Assembly: GCA_025602915.1 (NCBI GenBank)
Contig: JAHLJZ010000017.1
Coordinates: 62,001-126,000, forward strand
DNA from: Paraphysoderma sedebokerense
Taxonomy: Eukaryota; Blastocladiomycota; Physodermatomycetes; Physodermatales; Physodermataceae
Length of the DNA stretch: 64,000 bases
Reading direction: 5' to 3'
This document shows, piece after piece, positions 1-10,518 of this stretch (positions are counted from its first letter, which is position 1; every line of letters starts with the position of its first letter). Position numbers and translations under genes: made by a program. Below the pieces are notes generated by a model. It did not search any database. It was given only the letters and a program-made list of their open reading frames with translations, and had not been told where the DNA came from.

Positions 1-43
1 CCCATCACCGACACACAATGATCGAGCATCTCTCAGTTTACAG

Positions 44-2420
44 GCTTGGTGTCATTATCAGCTGCAAAACTGGGACGACGCTGCCAGATGGTATACATGC
101 TATTGACTTTTAGTTATATCTACTAGCTGATGTTATATATTGGTTATTTTAGCTACGAACAATTGCTTAGATCGAATCCAGACGTAGAACACTATCACCT
201 GTATTACGCGCAATGCCTCTACAAGGCTGGACAACACCAACCCGCACAAAAGGCTTGTCTTGCTATAGATAATTCACAAAGTAAGCAAAAGGTATAGCGG
301 TTGACAGGCGTTTATGTCGCATTATTTGAACCCTTCGATCCAGGACTTTGCTCATGAATTCTCAGTTTTTGAAGATTCAAGCAGCGATTTATTATGAAAT
401 AAACGAAATAAATGCCTGCAGAGCGACAATTGAGCAATGCAATTTGGATGATCCTGATACGATTGTCAACCTAGCATGTTTACACTACAAGGTAAATTGC
501 GTCTTGATTTATGTGTATGACGAAACAAACTCCCCACCATTTAATCATGGCCATTAGGACGGAAATTACGATTTAGCTCTTCAAAAGTTCAAAGAAGCAT
601 TGAAAAAAGTGGGCAATCAAACTTATATTCAGTATTATATTGCTGTATGCTATTATCAGATGAAGCTATACATTCTTTCTTTGAAACATGTCGCAGACAT
701 CATTGAAAATGGAGTTCAACGACATCCGGGTAAGGTCAACGATGACGGTCGTAGCAACATATTTATACTGAGACGAATCTAAAACTGATATTAGATATAA
801 CAGCCGAGGGAATTGAAGTTCGCAGTATCGCCAATATGCGAGACCTCTATGAGAGTTACCTGATTGAAGCCTTAAATTTGAAAGCTGCGATTGAATACCA
901 GTTGAAAAACGGTACCTTTTACAATAAGTGCCTCTTCATAACACTTCATTAAACGGTATTCATCGTTAATCGTTCAGCTGAATCAGCCAAGGAATGCTTG
1001 CATTCCATGCCGGCTCGCCTAGAAGAGGAGTTGGATCCGGTGACACTGCACAACCACGCCTTGATAAATATTGAAGATGATCCATCTGCTGGATTCGAGA
1101 AATTCATTTATTTATTGCAGCAGTCGTCGTGTCCTCCCGAAACATTTGGTAATCTGCTACTTCTGTATTTGAAGTATGAATACTATGATGCAGCCGCCGA
1201 TTTTCTGGCTGAAAATTCTGCAGTAGCGAGAACTGTCATGAACCAAGTTTGTTGATACTATCCTCCGGATTGACGTTGAGTGGAAGAGAACTAACCATAT
1301 CCGAGTGTTCAGTATATGTTTGATTTTATTTCCGCTGTTCTGTACAAAGTTTCGACCTCAGAGGAGGCATCCAAAATGTTGGATGATTTAGCTGACAACC
1401 TTGTCACTCAAAGTCGGAAGCTCACAAAGGAGATTCAGGAAGCGAGGCATGACACCGATGATACAGTCCTGAAACAATTGATCTCCAATTTTACTGAGAC
1501 GATAGAAAAGTAGATAGTTGCTTTATTTAGTGATCCGTTTCTCTAATTCGTACTGATCCGTAGGTTCTTGCAGGTACATTCCAGTCTTGATGCAGCAGGC
1601 TAAGGTATATTGGGACTTGCAGGATCACAGTACAGTCGAAATTATATTTCGGAAGTCAATGGAGTTTTGCAGCGAGCATGATACCTGGAGGCTTAATGTG
1701 GCCCATGTTCTGTTTATGCAGGAGAAGTACAAAGAAGCGATAACTTTCTATGAACCTATTGTGAAAAAACATTCTGATAAGGTATGCAGCTGTCGGGACA
1801 ACCACTTCGCGTCGAATATATTTATAATGCCCCGTTCAAACAGCTTCTTCTAGTACCTGCCATTGTATTAGCCAACCTCTGTGTCTCATATATCATGACC
1901 TCCCAAAACGAAGAGGCCGAAGAACTAATGAAGAGGATTGAAAAGGAGGAAGAACGGATATCATTGGAGGACCCGGTCAAAAGAACCTATCACTTGTGCA
2001 TCGTAAACCTCATCATTGGAACCCTATACTGCGCTAAAGGTAACTACGAATTCGGGATTGGTCGGGTAATGAAAAGTCTTGATCCAATGTCCAAAAAGGT
2101 AATGTTTACCAGACATATGCTCGAAGCAAATATCTAGGAATCTAATGTCCATTATCCCGTAAAAGCTCGGAACAGATACATGGTTTTATACAAAGAGGTG
2201 CTTTTGCTCCTTATTTGAAACAATCGCAAAGCAGATGATTGTTCTCAAAGACTCAGTTTACTATGAAATAATGCAGTTTCTTGATAACGTCGAACTTAAC
2301 GGTCGATCCATTCCAGCTGTAATCGACCCACTCGGATTAGATAATATTGATCCAACCGGAAATTACGTTGCCCTTGAAGCGAGATACTTGAAGGCCCTTT
2401 TTCTAAAGCTGTATCAATAA
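44..2420 (+). CDS. IFT70: IFT70 (TTC30) intraflagellar transport protein, 5' partial
   Basis: Tetratricopeptide-repeat subunit of the IFT-B complex, which carries tubulin and other cargo along the flagellum. Readable exons are 44-90, 153-291, 366-491, 558-729, 795-911, 978-1246, 1313-1509, 1574-1781, 1844-2098 and 2166-2420, joined by GT-AG sites in consistent phase. Diagnostic stretches are NLACLHYK, IQYYIAVCYYQMK, LNLKAAIEYQLKN, KLNVAHVLFMQE-like (here RLNVAHVLFMQE), IVLANLCVSYIMTSQNEEAE and the C-terminal ALEARYLKALFLKLY, all matching the TTC30/IFT70 family over its full length. The amino terminus lies outside the window. Its presence means the organism builds a cilium or flagellum, which excludes Dikarya. 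Exon 1 is the first piece I can place; upstream bases 1-43 look like intron. Confidence 0.93.
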
Positions 2421-2593
2421 GTGGCTACACATAATCTGTTTGAGCGATAGAGAGGCGCCTGTAATTAAATGGTTGAAGTAATAGCAATCGTTAATAAAGA
2501 TGGCCGTAGCAACGTCCACGTGATTCTGTAATTAAGGTTTACCCTGACTAAACTGAGCGGCGGCCGTGAGCCGATTCGCTAAGGGCCCAGGCC

Positions 2594-4113
2594 ATGACAA
2601 GCACTGACATACAATTAGGATTTGCCGAGAAGGCAAACTGCTTGAATTCGCCAATTGATATTGCCAAAGTCGGAGGCAAGCCGGTTAGTACTTTCTCTTG
2701 CGGGTTGAGATAATAGTAGCTTCTTCGCTAACATTTTATGCAGTTATGGCTCGATCCCGAACACATACCCTCCAGCGATAATTTGAAATGTGGTGTATGT
2801 GGACGTAATTTGATATTACTGCTGCAGGTGGGTGGATCGGTCCATGTTTATGTTATTCACGATTGACTACTCACCCACCCTCAGATTTACACAGCCGAAG
2901 ATTATCCTGCTCATGCCTACCACCGGGCGATTTATATATTCGTGTGTAGCAACGGCACATGTCACAAAATAGATTATAAGAAATGGTAATGTGGCTGCAT
3001 CTACTCATACTATACAATTGTTGAATTCTGCAGTTTGACTGACTTAGAATTCGGTGATAGTACGAAAGCTTTACGTTCACAATTGCCTCTACAGAACCAT
3101 TATTACGAAAGCAATTCTGACGCCGAATTAAATGCCCCGAAATTGTCTTCGTTGAGAGCTCACTCTGTCTGTGAAATTTGTAAATGCAAAGGGACGAAGT
3201 TATGTGGGAATTGTCGTTCCTCATTCTATTGCTCCAAGGAGCACCAACTCTTACATTGGAATGTTGGATTACATAAAAATATCTGTAAACTACACAAGTC
3301 AACACCGTCTACGACATTGGGATCGCCCAAGGAAATATTGTCACCGCCGTCTCCGCCTCCGTCTCCACCGACCAAAAATATCACTCCTCCTACCAGTGTT
3401 GTTTCAGACAACGAGGAGGATATACAGGGCCAATTGTCGAAACTTCAAAATGCAGATTTCGCTTTGCTTGTGAAGAAAGGCATAATTTTCCCGGAGTGGG
3501 AAATTATATGTGAACCGGAAGTATTGATATCCGAGGACGAAATATCGTCGGCAAAGCACGGTCTTGTCAAACTTGTGCCAGATTCAAAATTACAACAATA
3601 TGCAGATGAGTCGTACGAAGAGACAGAAACCGGAGTTGACAAGATGTTTTTAAAATTCCAAAAGCGGATAGAGAAGCAACCTGGACAGATCCTTCGGTAT
3701 GTTCCTCTGTAACTGAACATATTGAGTTATTCAACATAACACTTTACTTCTCTACTAGATACTGTCGTACGAGCTACCATGAGGACTCAGAATCTCCGCT
3801 CTTTGTATCGTCGAATTCGATTCCTCAGCCTAGTGAAATTCCTCCATGTCCGCGATGTGCCCAACCTCGCACGTTTGAATTCCAAATCCTTTCATCTATT
3901 CTACATTACCTTAATATTGACAATTTAAAGGAAGACTCTTACGACTTCGGCACTTATTTTGTGTATACATGCCCAGATAATTGTACTGTTACGGAAGAAG
4001 GAAAAAATGGCATATGGTATGTGGAGGAAGTCATTTTGAGGCAGGATTTTTCAACGGATGGCATGAATCCTTCCTCAGTAAGAAAGGGAGAGACGAATAT
4101 GGTCGCCCATTGA
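2594..4113 (+). CDS. PDCD2: PDCD2-like protein with MYND zinc finger
   Basis: Homologue of programmed cell death 2, a chaperone that helps deliver ribosomal protein uS5 (RPS2) to the 40S subunit. Exons are 2594-2683, 2744-2827, 2885-2985, 3034-3696 and 3759-4113, giving 430 residues. The start LGFAEKA...KVGGKPLWLDPEHIP and CGVCGRNLILLLQIY match the PDCD2 N-terminal domain. A MYND zinc finger follows (CEICKCKGTKLCGNC, FYCSKEHQLLHW). A Ser/Pro-rich linker leads to the C-terminal domain (FPEWEIICEPE, FLKFQKRIEKQPGQILRYCR, CPRCAQPRTFEFQIL). All recognised domains of the family are present. It starts 173 nt after the IFT70 stop on the same strand. Confidence 0.93.
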
Positions 4114-4463
4114 ACTGGTTATAGGCTACAATTTTTACAGACTGATCTCCGTAGTATAATCCAAATCGTACTAGTTGCTAAAACATTGAAATATCTTTAA
4201 TTTCTCGACTCTTATAATTGCAATAATATCTCTTACTGTTTCATAATAATGGTATAAGCATCTTCAACCTATTTCTTCCACTGAAAATTGAATAAAGCTG
4301 GAAGATTATGGGAATCGCAGACGATCTCTTCAAAGGAATGCTGACGATTTCCAGATATAGGAATTTGGGTTATTAGGGCTTGCCTGAAGACGAGGCGGAG
4401 AATACTCAACGATACTCTATCGAGTATTGGCGAAAAAGAGGTGATGAAAAGAGTTAAAGATAA
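4114..4463. other. Convergent 3' intergenic region
   Basis: This is AT-rich spacer between the stops of the PDCD2 and ATG10 genes. It contains an AATAAA-type signal near 4290 (TTGAATAAAGC) on the + strand that could serve the PDCD2 transcript. I see no coding potential or repeat. Confidence 0.5.
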
Positions 4464-5535
4464 TTAAGTCTTATTCTGTATCGAAGCAATTTTCAAATCT
4501 AGATATAAATTAACAGCTGGCCCTACAAAACTAAGCCAACTTAAAATATAGTTCATATTTTGGTCGTGTTCATTGCCACTCGAACTCAAATTTCCTGACA
4601 GTATTGTACTCATCAATGTTCTAGTCTCGCAAGGGTGAATGTAGTAATAGGGTATTCTGAGAATCGGATGGTCCTGGTATGAAAAGTTAGAGATTTGGCA
4701 TTAAAACCGACTCGGGCGCAACTCTAACAGACACGACACACATACTCCTTGAGTTATACCGCCAAATCGAACATTGTGGATTACTTCCTTGAACTCTGAA
4801 TTTAACAATTCGGAAGGGTCGCTCACAACAACAACGCTTCCGTCTAAAGCAGCGATAGGAGCGGGAAAGCAGAAATCATAGTCAACTACACATTCGATAC
4901 TACACAAGCAAGAAACGACAAAACCTAAGTTGTACAGATTAAACCACAATGCCGGGACACTATATGTCTTGGAATATAAGATGTGGTATTCCCACAAATG
5001 TGTTGTTCTTGACGCAGCACTTGAAGCAATGTCGTTCGAAGCATATGTTACAGGGACACGGGGATCTTCATGCTCAGCAAGATCAGAGATTGCCGGATAG
5101 TCTAATGTCGCAATATCAGATTCTTCACAGAGAGAGCTTTCATCATAATCAATTTTTGCGGTGGACGGAAATTTTAAATCGAAATTTGCAAGTTCTGATT
5201 GAAGAGTAGTTGAAGCTGATCGGAATTGTTTATAAACAAGATACTGTCTGGGTGGATCATTCTACGAAAATACAAAAGAATAATATTAATATTCATATTT
5301 TTTCTCTATCCAAGATAGTTATGTAGGGGTCGTTTTTGATGAACACAAACTGATTTTGAACCAAGATGCATTAGCCAAAAAAAGATTCAAACAACAGGGC
5401 AAAAGAATTTAAAATTACTGGCAGCTCGTTGTAAAATCTGCTCTCCCATTCACCGTCTGATCTACATTGCTGTAAGCGATGATAAAGATCGGTTATGTAG
5501 CTGTTGAATTGAGGTTCCGTTATAGTCCCACTCAT
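4464..5535 (-). CDS. ATG10: ATG10, E2-like enzyme of the ATG12 conjugation system
   Basis: E2-like enzyme that transfers the ubiquitin-like ATG12 to ATG5 in autophagosome formation. Exons (minus) are 5535-5419, 5261-4925, 4843-4746 and 4673-4464, giving 253 residues. Evidence is the family core WEYHILYSKTYSVPALWF, then DHPILRIPYYYIHPC, where Cys199 of the HPC motif is the expected catalytic cysteine, and the C-terminal NYILSWLSFVGPAVNL, which aligns with NYITSWLSIVGPVVGL in animal ATG10. ATG3 was considered, but its flexible region and HPC context differ, and the EYH/WLS pattern is specific to ATG10. The gene diverges from the Hsp20 gene across a 325-nt shared promoter. Confidence 0.92.
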
Positions 5536-5689
5536 TGATGATGTACAATTGAACGTTTAAACATTCCGGTAGTTATGAACTCAAATCTTTACCAGATGAG
5601 ATCGATTTAGGATCAAAAATTGAAATAATCGTTCAAGGTTGGTGTGACGAGATATCAGAACAGTATAAGAGCAGTGATGCACTGATGAA

Positions 5690-5702
5690 TTCAAGAATCT
5701 TG
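5690..5702 (+). promoter_or_regulatory. Heat-shock element candidate
   Basis: The string TTCaaGAAtcTTg is an nTTCnnGAAnnTTCn heat-shock element with one mismatch in the last unit. It lies about 160 nt upstream of the small heat-shock protein ATG, where HSF1 would be expected to bind. The element is seen; its function is inferred. Confidence 0.5.
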
Positions 5703-5753
5703 GATAAAGCTCCGGCAATTTCAGTGTTTCACGGTTTTGGCTCCTCAAAGAAG

Positions 5754-5761
5754 TGACGTCA
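5754..5761. promoter_or_regulatory. CRE/ATF-type palindrome TGACGTCA
   Basis: A perfect 8-bp TGACGTCA palindrome lies about 100 nt upstream of the Hsp20 start. bZIP factors of the ATF/CREB family bind this sequence and often control stress genes in fungi. Occupancy is inferred from the motif alone. Confidence 0.4.
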
Positions 5762-5860
5762 CTAGCGACTTATGCAGGTACAGGTTAGAAAACCCACAGA
5801 AGTCGCAACTCATCGTCCATTTTCATTCGGAAAACACAGCAAATTACTCAGAATTCAATC

Positions 5861-6547
5861 ATGACATCCAATCTTCTTCACCCACTCCATTTGTTCTCTT
5901 ACCTCCTCCATCCATCTCGTCTCCTCCCCTCGCATTCCAACGGTCAAATCTCTCACTCCTCCCCGTTCTCTCTCCCTCTTCCGTTCCCTTCATTTCCCCT
6001 CCAGACTCCCCTTGACTTCATAGAGACCCAAAATAACTACATCATTACGATTGATCTTCCTGGAATTAAGCCAAATGATATCAGTGTTACCGCGAATAAA
6101 GAGAACGACATTGTCAGTGTGAATGCAGAAAGAAAGTATGAATTCGAGAGTGTAAGTAATGGTGATGGAAGCGGTATTGTAAAAGATTCGAGTTCTGCGT
6201 CTTCCTCTCAAGTTTCGTCAGATTTGCCTGATGACAATCTTCTTGTGTCAAACCATCCACTCAACAATGAGTTCAAAATTGGCGGTAAACACCACCAATT
6301 ATCGACATACAATGGTGAAGTCATCACGCACTTGGTAGAACGCTCCTATGGTCATATCAGTCGCAGTGTCAATATTCCAAAAGGAACAGTGGATTGGAGC
6401 CAAGCCGTAGAATGTGAATTCGAAAACGGTGTCGTCATGATAAAATTAAAAAAGAAGCCCGAGTACTGCAATGGCGGGGTGTATACCGAGGGAGAAAGCG
6501 GCAACATTAAAATGAAGGTGCCAGTTAAAGTTAAAAGCAAATTGTGA
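5861..6547 (+). CDS. Small heat-shock protein (Hsp20/alpha-crystallin)
   Basis: ATP-independent chaperone that holds unfolding proteins. It is an intronless 228-residue protein. Residues 1-48 are Ser/Pro/Leu-rich, as is common for the disordered N-terminal arm. The alpha-crystallin domain starts with DFIETQNNYIITIDLPGI and NDISVTANKENDIVSVNAERK, and ends with the conserved ECEFENGVVMIKLKKK. Between the two halves is a long Ser-rich loop (about residues 87-160), as in fungal Hsp30-like proteins. The upstream heat-shock element supports stress induction. ATG 5861 is used; an overlapping frame starting near 5737 has no homology. Confidence 0.88.
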   Translation: MTSNLLHPLHLFSYLLHPSRLLPSHSNGQISHSSPFSLPLPFPSFPLQTPLDFIETQNNYIITIDLPGIKPNDISVTANKENDIVSVNAERKYEFESVSNGDGSGIVKDSSSASSSQVSSDLPDDNLLVSNHPLNNEFKIGGKHHQLSTYNGEVITHLVERSYGHISRSVNIPKGTVDWSQAVECEFENGVVMIKLKKKPEYCNGGVYTEGESGNIKMKVPVKVKSKL

Positions 6548-6843
6548 AATACTTTCGTTACCTTGGGAGGAGTCTCATTGAGCGGGAAGTTGCGAAGTGT
6601 GCAGTATTAATGGCTAATATGTTTCGGTTAAAGTGACGGAATACTCAGATAAAGAGAAAAACGAAACGAACACAATGCAAATAAACATTCATTGGTTGAA
6701 ACATCTAATTGCCAGACGGAGATGACTGTGTAGTGATGATATGAGTATGAACAATGCAGCAGTAGACTACAAAACGTTTTCCTTTATATAAGTTTTACCA
6801 GCATATACATTCAACTCGTAAGCGTCCACTTCGTTGCACGCTA

Positions 6844-8669
6844 TTATTCGGTCTTCTTGGCTTTTTTGACATTCTCCTTGTGGCTCAGCCAAATCGCAGA
6901 GAACACAACTACAGCCGCCATCTGCGAGAAGGCTCCAGCATAATACACGTATGCAAACGACAAAAACCTAGGATACTCATTATGTCGGAACTGAACAATA
7001 CTGACCAATTCTGAAGCCAATAAGTAAGTGAAACCCTGTCGTTTGTAATCGACCTTGAAAGTATAAACTCCCCATTTATCCGGAAGCTGAAATTCAGAAG
7101 AGTAAGTTTGCGAGGTTTTTGCCTTTGCGGACGATGTCGAGTTGTCGGGCAAAAGAGTTAAGCGAATCCATGGGTCGAGCATGACTGCTTCAAACTGGAT
7201 ATCATTGGCGCGGAAAGGAACCCAATTGGTACCAGTCCATTCTTTGACAGCGATGGAGTAGCTCTGTAGAAAGGGTCAGAAAATGCATTAATTGAAAGAG
7301 ACTGCAAATACATACTAATTTATCTTTGATAGTATATCTATCTCTCTGTTTCTTTTCACCGAATTTATGATGATGAGTACGCTCGACCTCTATGACTCCC
7401 TTTTCATGGAACGCCCATTTCGTAAGCTCATTAACGAATGCTTCGTTGCCAGACTTTTCGTACCTACATAATTGTGGTGTTAACAACATCGAACTTGCAA
7501 AAAAAATTTAGTAAGCATGCGTACTTTGCAGAGGATGAAGATCCTGTGTCGACGGCTCTTTGAATTGCGGCTTCGGCAAAGCTGATACGGTGTGGTATAA
7601 TTTTAGCACACTTACAGATTACAAAGATTGATTTTGTGAATGAAAAGTACTACCTGTCCGAAAACAATTCTGTAGAACCTGAAATAACGATTCTCGCATT
7701 ATTTCGAGCTTGCAAAGCGCTAACCAAGCCAACTTCATCGCCGCTCACGAAAGGTTGAATGCCTCCTTTGGAACCGATTTCTCCAGAAAAAGTAACGGCA
7801 TTTCCACTTAATAATTTGATCAACATTGGGCTATTCCTGAAAACCTTATGCGCAACCCCTTGATACAGTACGGGGGGCCCCTTTCGAACAGACTCAGGGA
7901 AAATGGCGTTGATCGGAGCAATATTATCTGCCATAATTTCATCATGCCGTTGCGATGCAGATTTGGAGAGCGAATTGTAGTTGAAATGGTCGATGACAGA
8001 AGTATCAGTTTCATCAAACTCGATTCCAAACTCATAGCAAAGTTCGCGTGTCTGATCTGCCATATTAGAGTTGGTAGCAAGTAACAGATTTCCGCCTCGA
8101 TTTATAAAGTCAACTATCGAGGCAACATTGACAGACCCGCCAAATTCTAAAGAACCACCGAATAGTTGAGTCAGTGGTTAGTGTAAGACGATTTGAACGT
8201 AGCGTAAACGACACTGCATACTTTTGGACTTTGGGGTAAATACGATCAAATGGTCAGCTTGCCTCTCGTCATATTCGAAAAGTGATAGAGTAGAGTCTTT
8301 AGTGGATTTGAAGGTCAAAGCGAATCCTCGGTCTGCGTGCAAAGAGCAATCGTATGAATTCATGAGCAAGTAAACACGAAAGTAAACAAATAAGAGCAAA
8401 ACAAGACAGGATGTCGGGTTAGAATACTTCCAAAAGGACGAGGTGTTCTCGCATTGGCAAGAATGCATCTTGCTTCATCCTCCGACGAGAAGGGATAGGA
8501 TGTCAACATTACCGGATAAAGAATTCCACAACTTTGAATAAGACTGCTTGTCGTTCAAATTGTCGAGGATCACCAGGACACGATCACCGACGAGGGACTT
8601 TCCGAGGGAGGAGTGAAGGCCTATGACAAACAGCAGGACGAGCAACAGTGCGCTCTTCATGTACGACAT
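6844..8669 (-). CDS. WBP1: OST48/WBP1 subunit of oligosaccharyltransferase
   Basis: Essential ER membrane subunit of the complex that moves the dolichol-linked glycan to Asn in nascent proteins. Exons (minus) are 8669-8513, 8332-8222, 8146-7654, 7581-7525, 7463-7316 and 7263-6844, giving 461 residues, close to animal OST48. A signal peptide (MKSALLLVLLFVIGLHSSLG) is followed by RVLVILDN, FGGSVNVASIVDFINRGGN, GIEFDETDTSVIDHFNY and VVSGS-like strands. Near the C-terminus is one membrane span (FSQMAAVVVFSAIWL). The protein ends KKAKKTE, a KKxx dilysine ER-retrieval signal as in yeast Wbp1. It shares a divergent promoter with the double zinc-ribbon gene. Confidence 0.95.
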
Positions 8670-8691
8670 TGCGTTGTATTCGTCGTATCTG

Positions 8692-8724
8692 TATGTAGTA
8701 TCTGTAGTATCTGTAGTATCTGTT
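8692..8724. repeat. 9-bp microsatellite (GTAGTATCT)n
   Basis: About three tandem copies of a 9-bp unit, TAGTATCTG, sit 25-55 nt upstream of the OST48 ATG. They probably lie in its 5' leader. It is a short simple repeat likely to vary in copy number between strains. Confidence 0.7.
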
Positions 8725-8776
8725 GATGTGGAATGTGCCTGCGACCGACCGGGGTGTTTTCGTGCGGGCGGTGAAT

Positions 8777-8806
8777 GGGTGAACCATTCCCTCCGAGCAG
8801 TGAACC
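8777..8806. promoter_or_regulatory. GGGTGAACC element in divergent promoter
   Basis: GGGTGAACC at 8777-8785 and AGTGAACC at 8799-8806 lie in the OST48/zinc-ribbon divergent promoter. The same octamer core recurs in the promoters near 52,340 and 56,300 (see findings). No TATA box is evident nearby. The function is unknown. Confidence 0.35.
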
Positions 8807-8889
8807 AAACAGACTCCCTCGCATGATCGCAGATTCATCATTCCGTGGAGATACCATATCATAGATACAGTCCATCGAAACCACTGTCG

Positions 8890-10282
8890 ATGGGGCAGCC
8901 GCAACAGACCTCTCCCTCCTTCCAGCAACAGATGACTCTGCCAAACCAAACCGCCGCCGCCCTCGCCTCCGCTCAACCGCAATCGCAAGAAAGAAGAGTC
9001 GATCGTGCTTCTCGGGAAATCGGCCAGTATCTATTAAGGGGTTGGGTATGTCTGTCTATATTCTCTGTCATGACAACAACGGACGATTGCACCCCTCTTC
9101 TAACATCATCTTTTGTTGTACCCTCCCACCTGTATAGACTCTAACGGATGAACCTTGTCCCAGTGCATCTTGCGGTGTACGTTGATCTATTTGCTTACCC
9201 CATTTGCAACTGATTGTGGAAATGAAATCTAACCCTGGGACTTTCCTTTACTCCACGCTGTATCCTTATAAACTCAGGTCCCCTTAATGAGATCTCGAGA
9301 TAGACAGTGGCTGTGTGTTCTCTGTGGTTCAGTTCCAGATCCCTCTGCTCCTCCTTCTTCTCAGCAATCTACCCGCCTCCACTCTGTCACCACGTCGACT
9401 TCAATACTCCCAGCTGATCATATCTCACAAAGGCCCCAAAGTACAATTGATGATCTTGATGCTGAATTGATGCAGGACATTGAGCGGCAGAGAACATTGA
9501 TCCGTGAGCGCGAGAGGGTCGAGCGAGAGAGAGATCAACCGGTTATGAATTCATCGGAGCATCCTTCCTCTACCCCGACAGTAAGTGAGGCTCCTACCTC
9601 AAGTGATCAAGAAAGGAGGCGACAAAGTGATCGTGCTAGTTCCTTGATCGGGCAAAAACTGTAAGCTTCGTGCCTTCTTATGATTTGTCTTCTTGTTTGC
9701 CAGAACAAGAATGCATTACTTATTGATTACATTGCCTCGCTCTACCTTTTCAACAGGCTCCAAGGATGGGCTCTTCTCAATGATTCTTGCCCGAGTTCAT
9801 CCTGTTACGGCATCCCACTCGTCCGAAATCAAGACCGAAAAGCACTTTGCGTCATATGTGAAACTTATTACCAGAAAGAAGATACTGATGCAACGTGGAA
9901 CCCGGTAGCACATCCATCCGCTTCCACCACTCCACCTTCCGTTGTAGCAACAGTGCCCGAAACAAGGGTTGCACAATCCTCACTTCAGACTGGGATTTCT
10001 CGAGCCGTTCCTGCTTCTCCCCAAGTTCCCTTATCGTCGTCACAACCCCAATCGATTGCATCTCCTTCCGTTGCCGCTCCGCATTCGAGCCACACCAATG
10101 CATCATCGCTGGGAGCATCGTTGTCTCCGGCGATTGCGGCGTTGCAAAATAAAATTAGCGAGTATAGTCGCATTCTAGAAACTTGCCCAACGGGAAACGT
10201 AGATCTCGTTAGAAGTCATACCAAAATGATTAGGGAATTAGTGGAGACTTTGGAAATCGTTAAAAGAGTGGGAGCAGCATAG
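8890..10282 (+). CDS. Protein with two Sjogren/scleroderma autoantigen p27 (ZNRD2) zinc ribbons
   Basis: Exons are 8890-9045, 9138-9176, 9278-9660 and 9757-10282, giving 367 residues. Two copies of the ZNRD2/Auto_anti-p27 domain are present. The first reads IGQYLLRGWTLTDEPCPSASCGVPLMRSRDRQWLCVLCG, spread over three exons. The second reads LIGQKLLQGWALLNDSCP...GIPLVRNQDRKALCVICETYY. Each offers CxxxC/CxxC zinc ligands. An Arg/Glu-rich linker with ERERVERERDQ lies between them, and a Ser/Pro-rich region plus a short helix (SPAIAALQNKISEYSRILE) follows. ZNRD2 proteins are linked to mitotic and cytoplasmic regulation, but no firm role is known. Start 8890 is the first in-frame ATG. Confidence 0.8.
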
Positions 10283-10518
10283 GGAATTAATGCTGATAAA
10301 TTTTTGAAACAGTTAAACATATGAAGCGAGAATGATTCTAGCTCAAACCAATAAACTTGCTTTTGGACAGAAGCCTCGAGATCGCAATCTGCGCCTGGGT
10401 CAATGTACTCTTCAAATCCCTGTGCATATGAGTGTATTTGGAGATAGTCTAATCTCTGCAGAGACCGCAACGCCAGTTTAGTGTGGCAATATACAATAAT
10501 CGGCGAATTTCCTTTCCC

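Noticed and set aside
4464-5535. ATG3 as identity of the minus-strand E2-like gene
   Set aside because: The EYHILYS start, the HPC context and the NYILSWLSFVGPAV end match ATG10, and the length of 253 residues fits ATG10 better.
8845-8889. Upstream start for the zinc-ribbon gene
   Set aside because: The open frame there begins with GTG; the first ATG is at 8890. The same reasoning moved the starts of the RING gene to 52424 and the PHD gene to 56553.
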